From: Nephrocerus scutellatus
Lineage: Eukaryota; Arthropoda; Insecta; Diptera; Pipunculidae
Direction of reading: 5' to 3'
Assembly: GCA_947095585.1 (NCBI GenBank)
Contig: OX352761.1
Coordinates: forward strand, 64,432,882 to 64,496,881
Length of the DNA stretch: 64,000 nucleotides
In this document: one piece after another, positions 45,738-56,261 of the stretch
Numbering within the stretch: the first letter of the stretch is position 1
Layout of the letters: each line of letters begins with the position of its first letter
Notes under the pieces: generated by a model
Told to the model about the DNA's origin: nothing
Databases searched by the model: none
The model's input: the letters and a program-made list of their open reading frames with translations, nothing else
Program-made: the position numbers and the translations under genes

Positions 45738-46032
45738 TAGCCCGATCACTTCCAAATTTTAAAAGAAAGTATTGTCACACACACACATGTGTACAAAATT
45801 TCAGGAAAATCGGGCTTTAGGAAGTTCGTTAAAAATTGATAATTAAAAAAAAAAATTGGTGGGGGAGACCCCCGACGATCGCTTCAAAAATTTTACAAAA
45901 AGTTTTGTCCATCGGAGATACACATGCGTATAAAATTTGAAGAAAATCGGGAACTTTTTTCATAAAATTTGTATGGGTGCCCCCCCGATCCAGGGGCCCG
46001 ATCTCTCCAAAAAATTTACAAAAGTGATTTCC
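45738..46032. repeat. Degenerate ~130 bp repeat, 2.3 units
   Basis: Three starts (GCCCGATCACTTCC, GACGATCGCTTC, GGCCCGATCTCTCC) are each followed by an AAATTTTAAAAGAAAGT-like block and ACACATG(T/C)GTA. A C-rich motif, GGTGCCCCCCCGATCC, precedes the last unit. Copies are at 55059-55353 and 59757-60050, with fragments at 2917 and 40383. Confidence 0.7.
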
Positions 46033-46935
46033 ATAAGGACATACATCTTGAACTGGTCAGCGATTTCACTTCAGAAGCGTTTATTGCAGCTGTTAGAAGA
46101 TTCATATCCCGAAGAGGATTTTGCGCTCACTTCTGCGAAACAACATTCGTAGGAGCAAACAAAGAATTACAACAGCAGCTTAAACTTGGTATCGCCCAAA
46201 GCAACAAGGAAACCGCAGATAACCTTATTACACATGGAGTCCAGTGGCACTTTATCCCTCCAGCTGCACCACGCTTCGGTTTGTGTGAAGCTGGGGTAAA
46301 ATCTATGAAGTACCATCTAAAACGGGTCATCGGGAATACTATCTTTACATTTGAAGAGCTGTCCACCATATTAACGCAAGTGGAAGCCTGTTTAAATTCT
46401 CGTCCATTAGTTGCAATAAGCAATGATCTTGACGACAACTCCATACTTACGCGCCCATTGGCGCTGCCTTAAATGACTTACCTGATTCTTGACTGGACCA
46501 AACGAAAAGTTATCGTTCATGCTGGAGATTGATACAAAAAATTCAAAAAATAACTCAAGATTTTTGGCAAAGATGGTCCTCAGATTATTTGGCGCAACTT
46601 CAACAGAGATGAAAATGAAAACAAGTACATAAAGACATTTCCATAGTACTAATCAAGGACGATCGGTTACCACCAACTAAGTGGAATTTAACCAAGATAA
46701 CGTGCAGTAACAGTCTATTGCAACAAAAGGCATGCAAAACGACTATTATCAAAACTATGCCCGTTACAGATTGAAACTGATAAGGGAGAACCAGAACCGG
46801 GAAGACAGGAGAACGACCGAAACCAAAACGAGAAAGTCAACGCTGGAATACAAAGCCGTCCTTAGTGGCAAGGACATGTTTTAAGCCCCTTTTCTGGTGG
46901 TGCATCATAGCTATCGCAATCAGTCCGATATCTTC
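46033..46935 (+). pseudogene. BEL integrase core to env start, array unit A1
   Basis: Begins abruptly at ATAAGGACATACATC in the integrase core. The frame is open to LTRPLALP (46472), better preserved than in the full BEL copies: [15 protein letters not shown] has no stop. The second catalytic Asp is absent (FCETTFVGA), while CEAGVKSM retains the Glu. The DUF5641-like tail and the env start (ATG at 46732, in the 36 bases lost from the BEL copies) follow. It is truncated by the LTR at 46936. Six bases (AATTCC) are missing compared with units B and C. Confidence 0.85.
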
Positions 46936-47552
46936 TGTTGAGTCACAAAATTCCGTAAAGAAAAAAAAAACACTTGTTTAAATATAATTTTCAGATATTA
47001 CTTTATTTATTTTAAACTTAAAATTAGCTGAGGTTGTGCCTCTAGCTGATAGGCGGCTTGCCTGTTTAGGAGTTGGAATGTGACTCGCTGTTAGGCAACT
47101 TGCCTAATCGGATGTTTGAAAATGACTCTGTGTTTCAGAGTTAAGGACGACTGTCCTATTCGGATGTTTGGTATTGACTGACTCATCCATCGTTCCATTT
47201 CTTCCTCCATGCCTTCGTTACTTGATTTTTAATGCAGGTCAAGCTGAATCGTTCTGTTGATTTGCATGTGTCCGCATCACAATTCTTGCAGTCGTTGTAC
47301 GAACAAGCGAATGCGAGAATGCAATAGACAATTGAAAATGTACACGCCGCGGTGGGTCGTCGGTGTCCGATTTAGGATTTGGGATAAAAGAATAGATTGA
47401 AGACGCCGCGGTGCGTCGTCGGATTTAGGATAATAGATTTGGGTTATTGGAAAAATGGTTAATGTTACATTATGGATGATGTAACATTAGAACTAGAAAA
47501 AAATGGGAATTGTGCGTAGCACATGATTAAGAAGTTGTGTGTGGTCACAACA
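46936..47552 (-). repeat. LTR-2, copy A1
   Basis: 617 bases beginning TGTTGAGTCAC and ending GTCACAACA, so TG...CA on both strands. On its right is CTCCTCCCCCCTTAG, the reverse complement of a polypurine tract, so the element ran on the minus strand and this is its 3' LTR. It contains a direct repeat around CGCCGCGGTG and the hairpin ATGTTACAT/ATGTAACAT. A Gypsy-type origin is likely. Confidence 0.8.
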
Positions 47553-47678
47553 CTCCTCCCCCCTTAGAATACGAAAGACGCGCGACGTTAGGAGAGAAGA
47601 CTTTCGGCATATGGCATGTAGGAGTCAATGAACGATGAATGGAGTTTATACAATTTATTTAACAAACTGTTTTTTGTC
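47553..47678 (-). other. Polypurine tract and 3' internal remnant of LTR-2 element
   Basis: Reverse complement of CTAAGGGGGGAGGAG, followed by about 110 bases of noncoding internal sequence with GGAGTTTATACAATTTATTT. Ends with CTGTTTTTTGTC, the target site of the Jockey insertion. Confidence 0.65.
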
Positions 47679-47763
47679 CAGTCATCATCGAGCGCTCAAC
47701 ACGAGCACACGCAGATCACGCATAATATCGTCCAGCTACCTGCTACCGATTAAAAAAAAAACC
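47679..47763 (+). mobile_element. 85 bases of Jockey 5' end, duplicated
   Basis: CAGTCATCATCGAGCGCTCA onward matches the first 85 bases of the full Jockey at 49421. It stops in the 10-A run, after which 17 filler bases (TTCTTATTTGAGATTCC) join to the next array unit. This piece can only come from duplication of the array after Jockey inserted. Confidence 0.92.
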
Positions 47764-47780
47764 TTCTTATTTGAGATTCC

Positions 47781-48683
47781 ATAAGGACATACATCTTGAA
47801 CTGGTCAGCGATTTCACTTCAGAAGCGTTTATTGCAGCTGTTAGAAGATTCATATCCCGAAGAGGATTTTGCGCTCACTTCTGCGAAACAACATTCGTAG
47901 GAGCAAACAAAGAATTACAACAGCAGCTTAAACTTGGTATCGCCCAAAGCAACAAGGAAACCGCAGATAACCTTATTACACATGGAGTCCAGTGGCACTT
48001 TATCCCGCCAGCTGCACCACGCTTCGGTTTGTGTGAAGCTGGGGTAAAATCTATGAAGTACCATCTAAAACGGGTCATCGGGGATACTATCTTTACATTT
48101 GAAGAGCTGTCCACCATATTAACGCAAGTGGAAGCCTGTTTAAATTCTCGTCCATTAGTTGCAATAAGCAATGATCTTGACGACAACTCCATACTTACGC
48201 GCCCATTGGCGCTGCCTTAAATGACTTACCTGATTCTTGACTGGACCAAACGAAAAGTTATCGTTCATGCTGGAGATTGATACAAAAAATTCAAAAAATA
48301 ACTCAAGATTTTTGGCAAAGATGGTCCTCAGATTATTTGGCGCAACTTCAACAGAGATGAAAATGGAAACAAGTACATAAAGACATTTCCATAGTACTAA
48401 TCAAGGACGATCGGTTACCACCAACTAAGTGGAATTTAACCAAGATAACGTGCAGTAACAGTCTATTGCAACAAAAGGCATGCAAAACGACTATTATCAA
48501 AACTATGCCCGTTACAGATTGAAACTGATAAGGGAGAACCAGAACCGGGAAGACAGGAGAACGACCGAAACCAAAACGAGAAAGTCAACGCTGGAATACA
48601 AAGCCGTCCTTAGTGGCAAGGACATGTTTTAAGCCCCTTTTCTGGTGGTGCATCATAGCTATCGCAATCAGTCCGATATCTTC
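47781..48683 (+). pseudogene. BEL integrase core to env start, array unit A2
   Basis: Copy of A1 at an offset of 1,748 with the same 6-base loss. The frame is open to 48220. It carries FCETTFVGA and CEAGVKS. The env ATG is at 48480. Confidence 0.85.
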
Positions 48684-49294
48684 TGTTGAGTCACAAAATT
48701 CCGTAAAGAAAAAAAAAACACTTGTTTAAATATAATTTTCAGATATTACTTTATTTATTTTAAACTTAAAATTAGCTGAGGTTGTGCCTCTAGCTGATAG
48801 GCGGCTTGCCTGTTTAGGAGTTGGAATGTGACTCGCTGTTAGGCAACTTGCCTAATCGGATGTTTGAAAATGACTCTGTGTTTCAGAGTTAAGGACGACT
48901 GTCCTATTCGGATGTTTGGTATTGACTGACTCATCCATCGTTCCATTTCTTCCTCCATGCCTTCGTTACTTGATTTTTAATGCAGGTCAAGCTGAATCGT
49001 TCTGTTGATTTGCATGTGTCCGCATCACAATTCTTGCAGTCGTTGTACGAACAAGCGAATGCGAGAATGCAATAGACAATTGAAAATGTCGCGGTGGGTC
49101 GTCGGTGTCCGATTTAGGATTTGGGATAAAAGAATAGATTGAAGACGCCGCGGTGCGTCGTCGGATTTAGGATAATAGATTTGGGTTATTGGAAAAATGG
49201 TTAATGTTACATTATGGATGATGTAACATTAGAACTAGAAAAAAATGGGAATTGTGCGTAGCACATGATTAAGAAGTTGTGTGTGGTCACAACA
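48684..49294 (-). repeat. LTR-2, copy A2
   Basis: Same as A1 but lacks six bases (ACACGC) before CGCGGTGGGTCG. Confidence 0.8.
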
Positions 49295-49420
49295 CTCCTC
49301 CCCCCTTAGAATACGAAAGACGCGCGACGTTAGGAGAGAAGACTTTCGGCATATGGCATGTAGGAGTCAATGAACGATGAATGGAGTTTATACAATTTAT
49401 TTAACAAACTGTTTTTTGTC
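49295..49420 (-). other. LTR-2 polypurine tract and 3' remnant, left target copy for Jockey
   Basis: Same as 47553-47678. CTGTTTTTTGTC at 49409-49420 is the left target-site duplication. Confidence 0.75.
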
Positions 49421-49642
49421 CAGTCATCATCGAGCGCTCAACACGAGCACACGCAGATCACGCATAATATCGTCCAGCTACCTGCTACCGATTAAAAAAA
49501 AAACCCAAAACCAAAAGCGAGCATTTCGCTACCTGCTACTTTTTGATTTTTTATTATTTCACAAATTATTTTTTAATTTCAGGAATATTTTTCTTTAGAA
49601 TTTATTTTCAGAAAAGGTTTTCCTTTTAATCAGCCCTATAAA

Positions 49643-51187
49643 ATGGAGAAAAAAGCAAAAAGGAAGGAAAAAGTAAACGAGGTCTTGTCCTTAATTAAGG
49701 AACAAGTAACCAACCATGGTGGGGATTTCCTCTTGTCGTTGTACCGAAGGCTGGATGAAGTGAACCAGCTGTGCGATTCAGCGACTTCAGAGGAGGAAAC
49801 CATGAGCGTTGTCGAGGAATCGGATACTGAAGTGCCCGAATCCAGCAGTGGTGGAGAGGATAACTCCAGCGACGAAGACAGTCGCAAAGCTTGGTCTTCT
49901 CCTGAAACCATGCCCGCAAAGGCAAAAAAAAGGAGGTTGTCTGGAAATTCCAGACCATCATCACCACCAACATCATCTTCTCCTGGAGTGGCTGCTGTTG
50001 ATAAAAAAATTGCTGTTGATAAAACAGCTTTACCAAAAGAGTCCCAAAAGGTCTCAAATAAGAAGGCACCACCACCAGTCTCCGTCCATCAAGCTCCATC
50101 AAGCCAAAAATCCCAAACTACGGGACCAACAGCAAAACCTTTTTCCATGCCGCCAATAGTCTGCTTCAGACTAAACGTCGCTGAACTATCAAAGTTCACG
50201 AAGAGCGCCAACATTAGTTGCAGAATTCGCAACATCAACAGCAACAAATCAGTCGTTACGGCCATGAACAGAGATGGCCATCAGCTAATTCGGTCTTTCC
50301 TACAATCGGGAAAGACTGAGTTTAACACTTATACTGCAAAGGAGGACAGGAAAGAAATGTTGGTCCTAAAAGGTATTCACCACTCCTTTGATGCTGAAGA
50401 TGTCAAGGAAGCGTTGACGACAGAGGGTGTCCCTGTACTAGTGGTGAAACCCTTCAAATCTCAAAGGACTGACAAGAAATTTAATCATTTCATTGTCGAG
50501 CTGGAGAAGAACTGCGATAAAGCGGCAGTTTGCTCAAAAACCCTCCTTTTGAACCAGTTGGTGCATTGGGAAAAACTAAAATCGGCGGGCATTACTCAAT
50601 GCAGAAACTGCCAAAAATTTGGACATGTCGCAAGTAATTGCGGCATGAAATACAGATGCGTCAAGTGCAAAGATGAGCACTTGCCTGGCCAATGCCCAAG
50701 AAATGCAGACAATATAAAAGACGACAACGTTTTCTGCACAAACTGCCAGAAAAATGGACATCCGGCAAACTATAAAGGATGTCCAAAATATAAGGAAAAG
50801 ATGGCTGAAAAGCTTAAAACCGCACAAAAGAAGAAGGAACAACATAAATTCGCCCAGATGTCTGCTTCAAAAGCCATAGTAAAGGGAGTAAGTTTTGCTA
50901 GTATAGCTGCTATGGGGACTTCCAGCAAGCCAGCAACGATCAGCAAGCCTCTAACAAGCAGCCATGCAGCATCAAACAGCAAACCAATAAAAAAGCCAGC
51001 CGTTAAACCTGTACCATCTACCGGAAAAGTTAACATCTTCGACGATACGGAAAGGCTATTTGGAGCTGACCTCTTTACAATTCTACAGAAGGCAAGAGAA
51101 GTCGTGCCTGCTAATTATAGCAGTCTTGATGACAGGTCCAAAACAACCGTTTTGGGTCGACTTATTTGTGAATTATGTTCACAATAA
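49643..51187 (+). CDS. Jockey ORF1, gag-like nucleic-acid-binding protein (514 aa)
   Basis: The product is expected to bind element RNA and help form the ribonucleoprotein. The N-terminus is Lys/Glu-rich (EKKAKRKEKVNE), then a Ser/Pro-rich low-complexity region (residues about 50-165). A PRE_C2HC-type domain (LVLKGIHHSFDAEDVKEAL) precedes three zinc knuckles beginning at residue 320: CRNCQKFGHVASNC, CVKCKDEHLPGQC and CTNCQKNGHPANYKGC. The tail is basic and Ser-rich. The frame is complete, and the ATG at 49643 follows a noncoding leader. The stop codon overlaps the ORF2 start by 13 bases in another frame. Confidence 0.93.
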   Translation: MEKKAKRKEKVNEVLSLIKEQVTNHGGDFLLSLYRRLDEVNQLCDSATSEEETMSVVEESDTEVPESSSGGEDNSSDEDSRKAWSSPETMPAKAKKRRLSGNSRPSSPPTSSSPGVAAVDKKIAVDKTALPKESQKVSNKKAPPPVSVHQAPSSQKSQTTGPTAKPFSMPPIVCFRLNVAELSKFTKSANISCRIRNINSNKSVVTAMNRDGHQLIRSFLQSGKTEFNTYTAKEDRKEMLVLKGIHHSFDAEDVKEALTTEGVPVLVVKPFKSQRTDKKFNHFIVELEKNCDKAAVCSKTLLLNQLVHWEKLKSAGITQCRNCQKFGHVASNCGMKYRCVKCKDEHLPGQCPRNADNIKDDNVFCTNCQKNGHPANYKGCPKYKEKMAEKLKTAQKKKEQHKFAQMSASKAIVKGVSFASIAAMGTSSKPATISKPLTSSHAASNSKPIKKPAVKPVPSTGKVNIFDDTERLFGADLFTILQKAREVVPANYSSLDDRSKTTVLGRLICELCSQ

Positions 51188-54102
51188 GCAGGATAAGTAT
51201 ATTCTCATATAATGTGAATTCCATTTATTCGTTAGCTAGGCGTATCACACTAACATTATTTATTAAAACTAATAAACCTGACATTCTTCTTTTACAGGAA
51301 ACAAATCTCACTGGGAGAAATCCGTTCAGTCCAGACGGATACAATATCCACAGGGTCGACAAAGGCAGTGGACGCTCTGGGACGGCGGTCCTTATCAGGA
51401 ACACTATGGCAGGCGAAAAGGTGCAAATTAGTGGTCTACGTAGCATGGAAGCAACAGCTGTCAGCATTAAAGTCAACGAAGTGGAGACCTTGCTGGTGAT
51501 ATCGGTGTACAATCACTGTAACGCAACGAGGGAAGACATCCAACGGGATTTGCAAACTGTCTGCAACACCTCCTCTAGACACACATACTGTGTTGTTGGA
51601 GGTGATTTTAATGCTAGACATACTCGATGGCAGGACGAAGTGTGCAATCACAAAGGAAGGGCCATTACAGACTGGATGGACTCAAATCCGCATCAGCACA
51701 CGATGGCTATAGTTTCACAGCCCCGGAAGACGTACCCTCGGACACCGTCAACTCTGGATTTCTTTCTGGCAACCACAAATTTCTTAAATATTCTCCCAGA
51801 ATTAAGAAATTATTCCTGCTTGGCGCATGATAGCGACTCGGATCATATGGCCATAGAGCTTCGAGTGAGGCTGAACCAGCGAATTGTGCAAGTCACCCCA
51901 ACACCTGAACTTCACATCAACTTTAAGAAAATAAACTGGAACCGGTTTAGATCAGAAGTTGAAGCTGAACTTCCTATTCCAGCGGCTTGCAGAAATCTGG
52001 AGAATACAGAAATTGATGATGCTATCAGAAATTTTGAGATTACAGTGAATTCAGCCATTAATCGGCAGAAAACAATTCGCACTAGCAGGGATCGCTTCCA
52101 ACACTTGCCTGAGCATATACAGGCCATATATGCTCACAAGCAACGGCTTAGGAAACGCCTTCAGAGAATCTTCAATAGGACACTTAACACAGTCAACGAC
52201 GAATACCTGTCTGTACTTTCGCAACTGCGTTGTACAGTTAACATGTGTCGTCAAGCTGTGCGGAGGTTTCAGGAAGATGAACTGACCAAACGGCTCCAGG
52301 ACATCAAACCAGGCCCTGATGCTTTTAGGAAGCTGAACTCTCTGGTTGGAAAGCGTATTTCCATTGCAGAGATTATCACCATTGAAGATCGAACAGTATC
52401 CAGCGCTACTGAGAAAGCGGAAGCCTTTGCCTGCCATTTTGAAAGGAGCTTTACGGACCGACCACCAACGCATCTTCCAGATTTCTTGGAAGAGGTTGAA
52501 AGTCTTGTGGAAGACACCACTTCTCCAGGAAATACTATAGTGCAGTTCAGTGAAGAAAATCGCGCCAACGCACCCGTAGACGTCGATATGTTTACCGGAA
52601 CAGCTGTTGTCAATGATTTGATTATGAGTGGAAACTCAAAAAAATCATCAGGCACAGATGGGATTTCTAACTTTTTGCTTAAAAAGTTACCGGGTATGGC
52701 AATTTTGATGTTAACCATCATTTTCAACAATTGCCTAAACAATGGCTACTTTCCGGACAACTGGAAGGTCGCCAAGGTAGTACCAGTACCCAAGAAAACT
52801 GACCGCTCCAGCGTAACTGGTTACCGTCCAATAGCTCTACTGTGTTGTATCAGTAAAGTATTGGAATCATTGATCCGTAAAAAGATCAATACGTTTTGTA
52901 CGGAAAGAAATCTTATTCCTTCCTTTCAGTACGGTTTCCGAGAGAAGCACTCTACGCTGCACCCTCTGCTGAAGCTTCACAGTGACGTCACTAAAGGACT
53001 GAACGTCAAAAGTAGTACAGTGGCCTGTTTGCTAGACATCGAAAAAGCTTTCGATAGTGTCTGGATAAACGGGCTACTGTACAAGCTTATTAGTTTTGGT
53101 TTCCCCAATTATATTGTAAAAATAATTAAAAATTTTCTTTTTAACAGGGTCTTCTTTGTACAGGTGTACGACCGCCCATCGACAAGGAAAAGGATCAAAG
53201 CCGGAGTTCCTCAAGGTTCCAGACTTGGACCAGTCCTGTATAGCATCTTCACGGCGGATCAACCTACAAATACAGCCGGAACAAGGACTATGCTCTTCGC
53301 GGATGACTCCATAACGTATGCAGTTTCCCGCTCTCCCGAGATAGCTGCCCAAAGAGTGGAGGAACACCTCAGAAATCTTTGGGACTACTACCTGAAGTGG
53401 GGACTAAAGATCAACGCCAATAAAACGGAACTCATCTGCTTCCGAGTACCAGCAACCGAAACAAGGATAAGAAAAATCGCAAGCCGGTGCAGAGCCTTAA
53501 AAATCACCATTCCGGATAACACAATTATAAACACCAAGTCAGAGACTAAGTACCTGGGAATCAACTTTACTGAGAGGCTCAAGTTTAACTCTCACATCGA
53601 CAAAACAATGAAAAAAGCGAACTACGCTCTTCATTTGGTGCACCCGCTACTTAAAAGACGAAACGGTCTGTCTAACAACACCAGGCTGCTTATCTACAAG
53701 CAACTCATCAGGCCAGTGATAACCTATGGCTACCCCATATGGTTCACCGTCTCACCAACAACGATGAAGAAGATCTCCCTATTTGAAAGGAAGGTACTAA
53801 GGATCTGTACAGGACCCTGGAGGGTGACAAACAGCTATAAGCTTGTGTCGACTACAAAACTATACGAAGCAGCAGGTCTGCTGCCAATAACTGACCACTT
53901 GTTCCGAATGGCGAGGAAATTCGTCGACGCATTGGAAACACATCCAAGTCCTGAGATGCAAGGACTGCGAATCGAGGAAATCGAGCCAACTCACCGGTAC
54001 ATACACATAAGAGGATTCACTGATGCTAGATTCGATGACATCTTTAACAATCAAGACGTCTCCTTCTACGAGAAGGCGGGCAACCAATATTACAGAGGCT
54101 GA
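51175..54102 (+). CDS. Jockey ORF2, endonuclease and reverse transcriptase (975 aa)
   Basis: Nicks target DNA and reverse-transcribes the element RNA from the nick. The endonuclease spans residues about 5-230 with YNVNS, LLLQETNL (Glu 42), GGDFNARHTRW (Asp 144, Asn 146) and SDHMAIEL (Asp 223, His 224). RT blocks are GTDGISNFLLKKLP, NWKVAKVVPVPKK, YRPIALLCCISKVLE, CLLDIEKAFDSVW (catalytic Asp 621), AGVPQGSRLGPVLYS and FADD (Asp 710-711). The C-terminus has LFERKVLRICTGPWR. FADD in place of YADD is common in the Jockey clade. No stop or frameshift is seen. The ATG lies inside the end of ORF1, so stop-and-restart translation is likely. Confidence 0.95.
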   Translation: MFTISRISIFSYNVNSIYSLARRITLTLFIKTNKPDILLLQETNLTGRNPFSPDGYNIHRVDKGSGRSGTAVLIRNTMAGEKVQISGLRSMEATAVSIKVNEVETLLVISVYNHCNATREDIQRDLQTVCNTSSRHTYCVVGGDFNARHTRWQDEVCNHKGRAITDWMDSNPHQHTMAIVSQPRKTYPRTPSTLDFFLATTNFLNILPELRNYSCLAHDSDSDHMAIELRVRLNQRIVQVTPTPELHINFKKINWNRFRSEVEAELPIPAACRNLENTEIDDAIRNFEITVNSAINRQKTIRTSRDRFQHLPEHIQAIYAHKQRLRKRLQRIFNRTLNTVNDEYLSVLSQLRCTVNMCRQAVRRFQEDELTKRLQDIKPGPDAFRKLNSLVGKRISIAEIITIEDRTVSSATEKAEAFACHFERSFTDRPPTHLPDFLEEVESLVEDTTSPGNTIVQFSEENRANAPVDVDMFTGTAVVNDLIMSGNSKKSSGTDGISNFLLKKLPGMAILMLTIIFNNCLNNGYFPDNWKVAKVVPVPKKTDRSSVTGYRPIALLCCISKVLESLIRKKINTFCTERNLIPSFQYGFREKHSTLHPLLKLHSDVTKGLNVKSSTVACLLDIEKAFDSVWINGLLYKLISFGFPNYIVKIIKNFLFNRVFFVQVYDRPSTRKRIKAGVPQGSRLGPVLYSIFTADQPTNTAGTRTMLFADDSITYAVSRSPEIAAQRVEEHLRNLWDYYLKWGLKINANKTELICFRVPATETRIRKIASRCRALKITIPDNTIINTKSETKYLGINFTERLKFNSHIDKTMKKANYALHLVHPLLKRRNGLSNNTRLLIYKQLIRPVITYGYPIWFTVSPTTMKKISLFERKVLRICTGPWRVTNSYKLVSTTKLYEAAGLLPITDHLFRMARKFVDALETHPSPEMQGLRIEEIEPTHRYIHIRGFTDARFDDIFNNQDVSFYEKAGNQYYRG

Positions 54103-54386
54103 AGTTCGCCCTGTTTATACGCCGCTTAATATTTCATTTTTATTTTATTTTAAAATTATTGTTTAAAATTTAATTACCTTAAAAATAAACATGTAGTAGA
54201 TTAAGTAGTAAAAAATATTGTTTAAAAATAAACAATACCAAAAAAAGACAATGTAAATACGTCGGGCCCCTATTGTTGAGCCGACACATATTAATATTAG
54301 TTATAAGTTTAGTTGTAAATCAAAATTGTATATTACTTTAATGTTTAATAAAAATATCTTAATCTTAATCTAATCTGTTTTTTGTC

Positions 54387-54714
54387 TTTACTTTGTGCAA
54401 TATTTTTTTTTGCTGGACATTATTTACTTATTTATTTATTTAATTTCAATACTGATAATTATTATAAAATTAAAATTTTTATAATTGATAAATGATATAT
54501 GTATTTTATTTTAATATACATATATAAATGGTTACAATATGAGAAAAAAAAATGTTTTTTTTTTTGAGCATTTTATTTTTTATTTATTTTTTTTATGCGT
54601 TTTCTGTTATAGTTTCTATTGCTTCTCTGTTCACTGAGACTTTTATTTTGAAATATTTCTTTATTAAATGTATTAATATGCAAATTAGACATATGGCAAT
54701 GAGGGTAGAGGTCT
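54387..54714. other. AT-rich noncoding spacer of the array (AT0)
   Basis: Continues the LTR-2 element remnant interrupted by Jockey (TTTACTTTGTGCAATATT onward). Very AT-rich with T and A runs and no coding blocks. Copies are at 57004-57333 and 61700-62029. Confidence 0.7.
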
Positions 54715-55058
54715 TGAAGGATGATGGATAAAGTATTCATAAGGTGTTTATTAATATATATATATAAAAAAAAAATTGTTTATCAGTATTTTTTAAATTA
54801 TTTTTATAATTTGTAATATTTTCTTGGTCAAGGTTTTCTGTAGTTTTCCCTGACCATGAGTCATTGATAAAAGTATTTGGACTCGCGTCGTTTTAGTTTC
54901 GTGTTCGTTTTTCGTATTGCTTTTTCAATGAATCAGAGAGAATTCTGAGAAAATAAATTGAAACCGGCTACAAACGTGAGGAATGTAGTATATTTTAAAT
55001 CACATTCCTTCGATTTTTATTTTATTTTGAATTTTAATAAAGGGCTTAGCCCAACTTA
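54715..55058 (-). repeat. LTR-g, copy B0, hybrid
   Basis: The left part carries variants of B1 and C (AAGGTGTTTATTAATATATA, TTGTTTATCAG, TTAAATTATTTTTATAA). The right part carries variants of A and B2 (CGTCGTTTTAGTTTCG, ATCAGAGAGAATTC, GTAGTATATTTTAAATC, CTTATAGCCCG). The switch lies within about 54812-54890. It is flanked on the left as B1 and on the right as B2, with no Gypsy or PUS10 sequence between. Confidence 0.8.
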
Positions 55059-55353
55059 TAGCCCGATCACTTCCAAATTTTAAAAGAAAGTATTGTCACA
55101 CACACACATGTGTACAAAATTTCAGGAAAATCGGGCTTTAGGAAGTTCGTTAAAAATTGATAATTAAAAAAAAAAATTGGTGGGGGAGACCCCCGACGAT
55201 CGCTTCAAAAATTTTACAAAAAGTTTTGTCCATCGGAGATACACATGCGTATAAAATTTGAAGAAAATCGGGAACTTTTTTCATAAAATTTGTATGGGTG
55301 CCCCCCCGATCCAGGGGCCCGATCTCTCCAAAAAATTTACAAAAGTGATTTCC
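55059..55353. repeat. Degenerate ~130 bp repeat, array unit B
   Basis: Near-identical to 45738-46032. Confidence 0.7.
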
Positions 55354-56261
55354 ATAAGGACATACATCTTGAACTGGTCAGCGATTTCACTTCAGAAGCG
55401 TTTATTGCAGCTGTTAGAAGATTCATAACCCGAAGAGGATTTTGCGCTCACTTCTGCGGAACAACATTCGTATGAGCAAACAAAGAATTACAACAGCAGC
55501 TTAAACTTGGTATCGCCCAAAGCAACAAGGAAGCCGCAGATAACCTTATTACACATGGAGTCCAGTGGCACTTTATCCCGCCAGCTGCACCACGCTTCGG
55601 TTTGTGTGAAGCTGGGGTAAAATCTATGAAGTACCATCTAAAACGGGTCATCGGGGATACTATCTTTACATTTGAAGAGCTGTCCACCATATTAACGCAA
55701 GTGGAAGCCTGTTTAAATTCTCGTCCATTAGTTGCAATAAGCAATGATCTTGACGACAACTCCATACTTACGCGCCCATTGGCGCTGCCTTAAATGACTT
55801 ACCTGATTCTTGACTGGACCAAACGAAAAGTTATCGTTCATGCTGGAGATTGATACAAAAAATTCAAAAAATAACTCAAGATTTTTGGCAAAGATGGTCC
55901 TCAGATTATTTGGCGCAACTTCAACAGAGATGAAAATGGAAACAAGTACATAAAGACATTTCCATAGTACTAATCAAGGACGATCGGTTACCACCAACTA
56001 AGTGTTATTTAACCAAGATAACGTGCAGTAACAGTCTATTGCAACAAAAGGCATGCAAAACGACTATTATCAAAACTATGCCCGTTACAGATTGAAACTG
56101 ATAAGGGAGAACCAGAACCGGGAAGACAGGAGAACGACCGAAACCAAAACGAGAAAGTCAACGCTGGAATACAAAGCCGTCAATTCCTTAGTGGCAAGGA
56201 CATGTTTTAAGCCCCTTTTCTGGTGGTGCATCATAGCTATCGCAATCAGTCCGATATCTTC
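55354..56261 (+). pseudogene. BEL integrase core to env start, array unit B
   Basis: Same start as A1. The first frame stops at FCGTTFV* because TATGAGC replaces TAGGAGC, then reopens. It has a second change in the DUF5641-like tail (AAGTGTTATTTAACC). The env ATG at 56053 opens 84 codons (NDYYQNYARYRLKLIRENQN) with the hydrophobic signal-like segment, then hits the LTR. It keeps the AATTCC lost in units A1 and A2. Confidence 0.85.

Larger units (their letters stand above)
49421..54374 (+). mobile_element. Full-length Jockey-clade non-LTR retrotransposon
   Basis: 4,954 bases flanked by the 12 bp direct repeat CTGTTTTTTGTC (49409-49420 and 54375-54386). The uninterrupted target occurs at about 56991-57003 (CTATTTTTTGTC) in a sister unit. 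The 5' end CAGTCATC is initiator-like, fitting an internal promoter. The 222-base leader contains GCTACCTGCTAC twice. Two intact overlapping ORFs follow. The 3' end is AATCTTAATCTAAT, a short AATCT-type repeat, not poly(A), preceded by AATAAA. It is the youngest and only intact element here. Confidence 0.95.

Noticed and set aside
49695..50159. Alternative frames overlapping Jockey ORF1
   Set aside because: They lie over the Ser/Pro-rich low-complexity part of ORF1 and have no domain.
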